Positions 12,835-15,421 of a DNA stretch of 15,421 bases are shown here, piece after piece. This DNA is from an uncultured Prevotellaceae bacterium. GTDB taxonomy: Bacteria; Bacteroidota; Bacteroidia; Bacteroidales; Bacteroidaceae. The translations under genes were made by a program, and so were the position numbers. Positions within the stretch are counted from its first letter, which is position 1, and the number at the start of each line of letters is the position of its first letter. Below the pieces are notes generated by a model. The model ran no database searches, had not been told where the DNA came from, and saw only the letters and a list, made by a program, of their open reading frames with translations. Location: assembly GCA_937910905.1 (NCBI GenBank), contig CALEPV010000076.1:1-15421 (forward strand), read 5' to 3'.

Positions 12835-15000
12835 ATGAAACATACTGTCTTCATGCTATCCTTGTTGTGCATATGCACAACGACTTTTGCGCAGTCGGTG
12901 ACAGACAGCGCCGACATATATTATCGCCATCTCGACCTGCAGGAGATTCCCGTGACAGGCCTTACAGGCCAGACAGCCCGCCGCAACACCAGCATACCCG
13001 TAAGCATACTTTCCAGCCAGTCGCTCCGCCAGCGCTCCTACACCAACATCATCGACGCTGTGGCGTCGCTGCCTGGAGTGTCACAGGTCACAACAGGCAC
13101 GGGCATCAGCAAGCCAGTGATTCGCGGACTGGGCTACAACCGCGTGGTAACCGTTGTCGACGGCATCCGCCAAGAGGGGCAGCAATGGGGCGACGAGCAC
13201 GGCATCGAGGCTGACGCCAATGCTGTTCAGCAAGTGGAAGTCATCAAGGGGCCTGCCAGCCTGATGTACGGTTCCGACGCCATGGCCGGAGTGCTGATAC
13301 TGCACCCTGAGGAGGTGGTGCCGCAAGGCAGCATTCAGGGCGAGGTAGTAGCCGAGGGGCAGAGCAACAGCGGCCTCTTCGGAGGGTCGGCACGTCTGGC
13401 CGGACACCAGCAGGACTTCGTGTGGGACGCACGCCTGTCGGCTCGTGCAGCCCATGCCTACAAGACTCCGCACGATGGCTACATACCAGGCTCGCAGATG
13501 GCAGAACAGGCTGCCAAGGCTAAGCTGGGAGTGAACAAGAGTTGGGGCTTCAGTCACTTGACACTCAGCTACTACCATTTCACACCCAGCATGGTGGAGG
13601 GCGAGCGCGACGAGCTGACTGGAGAGCTGGAGCGGCCCGACGGTAGTCAGCGCACATACAGCCACGCCCTGCCATTCCAGCAGATCAACCACCTGCGTGC
13701 TGTACTGGACAACAGCTTCAACCTGGGCAGCGGTATGCTCAAGGCTATGGTGGGCATTCAGCACAACGGACGCCAGGAGTACGAGGAGAGCGAGGATGAG
13801 AGCTCGCTGGACATGCGCCTGCGTACCATTAACTACGATATACGCTACGTAGTGACGCTGCCATGCGACATCAAGCTCAATGCCGGCATAGGCGGAATGA
13901 ACCAGCACTCTGCCAATCACGGCGAGGAGTACCTGGTGCCCGACTACGACATCAAAGACCTGGGCCTCTTTGCCACAGCCAGCTACAACATACGCCGCTG
14001 GGTACTGAACGGCGGCCTGCGTTTCGACCACCGCCACATCTCGTCGGAACGTCTGGTGGAGGATGGCGAGGAGCGTTTCGCACCGCTGGGGCGCAACTTC
14101 CGCGGCATAACGGGAGGCATAGGCACCACCTTCAAGGCTACTGACCATACGACTCTGCGCTTCAATCTGGCCCGCGGCTTCCGTGCCCCCAGCATCAACG
14201 AGCTGGCGTCCAACGGAGTGCACGAGGGCACGATGCGCTACGAGCTGGGCAACGCCAATCTCGACTCAGAGCAAAGCCTGCAGGCCGACCTGGGCGTGGA
14301 CCTGACACTACCCTACCTCACCCTGCAAGCCGCATTCTTCGTGAATCGCATCGAGAACTACATCTTTGCCACCCGCACCCCGAATGTCAATCCACAATTG
14401 GCAATTGACAATTTGTTCAGCTACGGGCAGGGCGATGCCCTCTTGAAGGGGCTGGAGGCTGGCATCGACCTGCACCCCATACACCCTCTGCATATCGGCT
14501 CCACATTCTCCTACGTGGATGCCCGCCAGCTACATTCTCCATTGTCCAATTCTACAGCCTATCTGCCTATGACACCGGCTCCGCGTCTCACCGTCGAGCT
14601 GAAGTGGGAGCTGACCCACAACGGCGATCACCACGCCACCACCGTTCAGCAGCATCCTGACAAGCAATGGCACAAGTGGCACCACACTTTCGACAACGCT
14701 TTCATCAGCCTTGAGGCCGACCACAACTCCCGGCAGTCGCACTACTGCCAGGCCTACGACACCGAGACAGCCACAGCGACCTACACCCTGTACAACATCA
14801 ACCTGGGAACGGACCTGCGCCTCCACGGACGGACCGTATGCCAGATTCTGCTAGCAGGCAACAACCTGCTGAACACCTCCTACGTCAACCACCTGAGCCG
14901 CCTCAAGTATGTAGGCTACGACTACACAACCCATCGTGGCGGCATAGACAGTCCTGGTCGAAACATAACCCTCCGCCTCCGCTTCCCGATTGATTTCTGA
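12835..15000 (+). CDS. TonB-dependent outer membrane receptor, ZnuD-like
   Basis: Outer membrane beta-barrel that imports a ligand using TonB energy. The 721 residues begin with a signal peptide (MKHTVFMLSLLCICTTTFAQ, cleavage near 19-20), a TonB-box-like LQEIPVTG (35-42), a plug domain (about 50-160: IRGLGYNRVVTVVDGIRQEG, VEVIKGPASLMYGSDAMAGV) and a barrel ending in F. The C-terminal third has ETATATYTLYNINLG (644-658), NNLLN (676-680) and NHLSRLK followed by PGRNITLRLRF, a pattern I associate with ZnuD and related zinc/haem receptors. A His-rich stretch (595-617, seven His) would suit metal or haem binding. The ATG at 12835 is chosen because the promoter and signal peptide fit; the frame is open farther upstream only by chance, opposite ribE. 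There is no N-terminal carboxypeptidase-like domain and no SusD partner, which argues against glycan uptake. Ligand assignment is tentative. Confidence 0.93.
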   Translation: MKHTVFMLSLLCICTTTFAQSVTDSADIYYRHLDLQEIPVTGLTGQTARRNTSIPVSILSSQSLRQRSYTNIIDAVASLPGVSQVTTGTGISKPVIRGLGYNRVVTVVDGIRQEGQQWGDEHGIEADANAVQQVEVIKGPASLMYGSDAMAGVLILHPEEVVPQGSIQGEVVAEGQSNSGLFGGSARLAGHQQDFVWDARLSARAAHAYKTPHDGYIPGSQMAEQAAKAKLGVNKSWGFSHLTLSYYHFTPSMVEGERDELTGELERPDGSQRTYSHALPFQQINHLRAVLDNSFNLGSGMLKAMVGIQHNGRQEYEESEDESSLDMRLRTINYDIRYVVTLPCDIKLNAGIGGMNQHSANHGEEYLVPDYDIKDLGLFATASYNIRRWVLNGGLRFDHRHISSERLVEDGEERFAPLGRNFRGITGGIGTTFKATDHTTLRFNLARGFRAPSINELASNGVHEGTMRYELGNANLDSEQSLQADLGVDLTLPYLTLQAAFFVNRIENYIFATRTPNVNPQLAIDNLFSYGQGDALLKGLEAGIDLHPIHPLHIGSTFSYVDARQLHSPLSNSTAYLPMTPAPRLTVELKWELTHNGDHHATTVQQHPDKQWHKWHHTFDNAFISLEADHNSRQSHYCQAYDTETATATYTLYNINLGTDLRLHGRTVCQILLAGNNLLNTSYVNHLSRLKYVGYDYTTHRGGIDSPGRNITLRLRFPIDF
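14397..14417 (+). repeat. Three heptamer units inside the TonB receptor gene
   Basis: ATTGGCA, ATTGACA and ATTTGTT are in phase and cover 21 bp, encoding roughly residues 521-527 (QLAIDNL). Positions 14396-14416 match the reverse complement of 2132-2152 at 19 of 21 bases. Three units equal seven codons, so the reading frame is kept. A weaker two-unit stretch, ATTCTCC ATTGTCC, follows at 14534-14547. Confidence 0.6.
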
Positions 15001-15056
15001 GGATTTCATGGGGGCATAGCAAAACACTCTACAGACATAATCAAGCATTTCACTGC

Positions 15057-15113
15057 TGTCCGGAGAAATTTTACCATAACGTAAGTCGCTCGGCCGCCCC
15101 CGCCTCCGGAACA
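15057..15113. repeat. Inverted repeat downstream of the TonB receptor gene
   Basis: TGTCCGGAG (15057-15065) pairs with CTCCGGAACA (15104-15113), nine base pairs with one bulged A, around a 38-base loop that contains the palindrome CGGCCG. No T-tract follows, so it is not a standard intrinsic terminator. It could be a repeat element or the end of a decayed insertion. Confidence 0.4.
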
Positions 15114-15208
15114 CCAACTGGAGCCGCCGGCTGATAAAAAAGTTCACGGATATCCGCCCTCTGGAAGAGGACCTCGAAAGGCTCTATGAGTTAGGCGTGG
15201 CGGCTTAA
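15080..15208 (+). other. 42-codon open stretch without a start codon, possible gene remnant
   Basis: Between a TAA at 15077 and a TAA at 15206 one frame stays open and reads RKSLGRPRLRNTNWSRR, then KKFTDIRPLEEDLERLYELGV and AA. The second half looks like a normal protein end (charged, heptad-like, E/L-rich), but there is no ATG, GTG or TTG start in the open part and the frame upstream is closed. It overlaps the inverted repeat. It may be the 3' end of a decayed gene or part of a dispersed repeat; I do not recognise the family. It occupies most of the 222-bp gap between the receptor and the lipoprotein gene. Confidence 0.25.
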
Positions 15209-15222
15209 GTATTCACAAAAAA

Positions 15223-15421
15223 ATGCCCGACAAAAGAGTGTTGAAGAGATTGACTATAGCACTGATTTCAGTGCTGTTGTTGTCAGCCTGCACATCCCAT
15301 CCTGACGAGCACGACCTCACAGGCGTGTGGATGCGGGAGCAGGAAATATTGCCCGATGGCACCATTGTGACCTATCCGAACGAGATGGGCCAGAGTTTCT
15401 ATAAGGTATATTCCGACGACG
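15223..15421 (+). CDS. Lipoprotein, N-terminal part (runs off the window)
   Basis: The first 66 codons of a lipoprotein precursor: a basic N-terminus (MPDKRVLKRL), a hydrophobic core (TIALISVLLL) and a lipobox LSAC with the lipidated Cys at residue 23. The mature end is CTSHPDEHDLTGVW. Acidic residues shortly after the Cys could act as a Bacteroidetes surface-export signal, though the match is loose. LTGVW (32-36) has a lipocalin-like GxW, and PDGTIVTYPN follows; small lipocalin-like lipoproteins are common in Bacteroidales, but the truncation prevents a family call. The ATG is preceded by an A-rich leader (CACAAAAAA) with no Shine-Dalgarno. It may be cotranscribed with the TonB receptor 222 bp upstream. 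The reading frame is open to the window edge. Confidence 0.8.
   Translation, partial: MPDKRVLKRLTIALISVLLLSACTSHPDEHDLTGVWMREQEILPDGTIVTYPNEMGQSFYKVYSDD

Noticed and set aside
13081..14223. A 380-codon open frame antisense to the TonB receptor gene
   Set aside because: Shadow of codon bias; composition is V/A/Q-rich without motifs, and the receptor frame has clear domains.
14851..15147. Minus-strand 98-codon frame with a protein-like start (MNFFISRRLQLVFRRRG)
   Set aside because: More than half lies antisense to the TonB receptor 3' end; no leader, no family match. The gap part is reported instead as unexplained sequence.

Overview
The window looks like chromosomal DNA of a Bacteroidales bacterium, most probably Prevotella or a close relative. 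The grounds are: promoters of the Bacteroidetes type (TTTG/TTGG near -33 and TAnnTTTG near -7), gene starts that mostly lack a Shine-Dalgarno sequence, a GldE-family CBS protein next to ssb, a TonB-dependent receptor of Bacteroidetes style, and a Bacteroidetes-like transketolase and GlnRS. Base composition is moderate to slightly GC-rich in genes and AT-rich between them. No rRNA, tRNA, CRISPR array, phage or transposase gene was seen.

Layout. Nine genes lie on the minus strand. In transcription order (right to left) they are ribE (riboflavin synthase, 12057-12668), glnS (10215-11981), a cytoplasmic TPR protein (8751-10208), a class A penicillin-binding protein (6343-8712), kdsB (5532-6308), dnaB (3954-5525), ssb (3501-3878), gldE (2176-3504) and tkt (52-2067). 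Gaps are short (6-75 bp, with a 4-bp ATGA overlap between ssb and gldE), so ribE to gldE could be one long transcript. tkt has a recognisable promoter of its own. A further promoter at 1-34 fires leftward out of the window. On the plus strand, divergent from ribE, are a TonB-dependent receptor resembling ZnuD-type metal receptors (12835-15000) and the start of a lipoprotein (15223 to the window edge). Between them are 222 bp with an inverted repeat and a 42-codon open stretch without a start codon.

How the genes work together. The minus-strand cluster is housekeeping: flavin synthesis, Gln-tRNA charging, peptidoglycan synthesis, CMP-Kdo for LPS, replicative helicase, ssDNA-binding protein and the pentose phosphate pathway. 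They are adjacent rather than one pathway. The plus-strand genes are envelope functions, the receptor probably for metal or haem uptake.

Less ordinary signals: (1) short arrays of a degenerate 7-bp tandem repeat (RTTGWSA-like) sit at three gene junctions and contain or abut start and stop codons; one three-unit copy lies in frame inside the TonB receptor. (2) SSB ends without the usual acidic tip, while DnaB, encoded just upstream, ends in an SSB-like tip (NDMPF). (3) A GC-rich inverted repeat encodes part of the GlnRS N-terminal extension. (4) The TonB receptor has a histidine-rich segment and a 16-bp dyad just upstream of its promoter. I did not find a clearly new multi-gene system.
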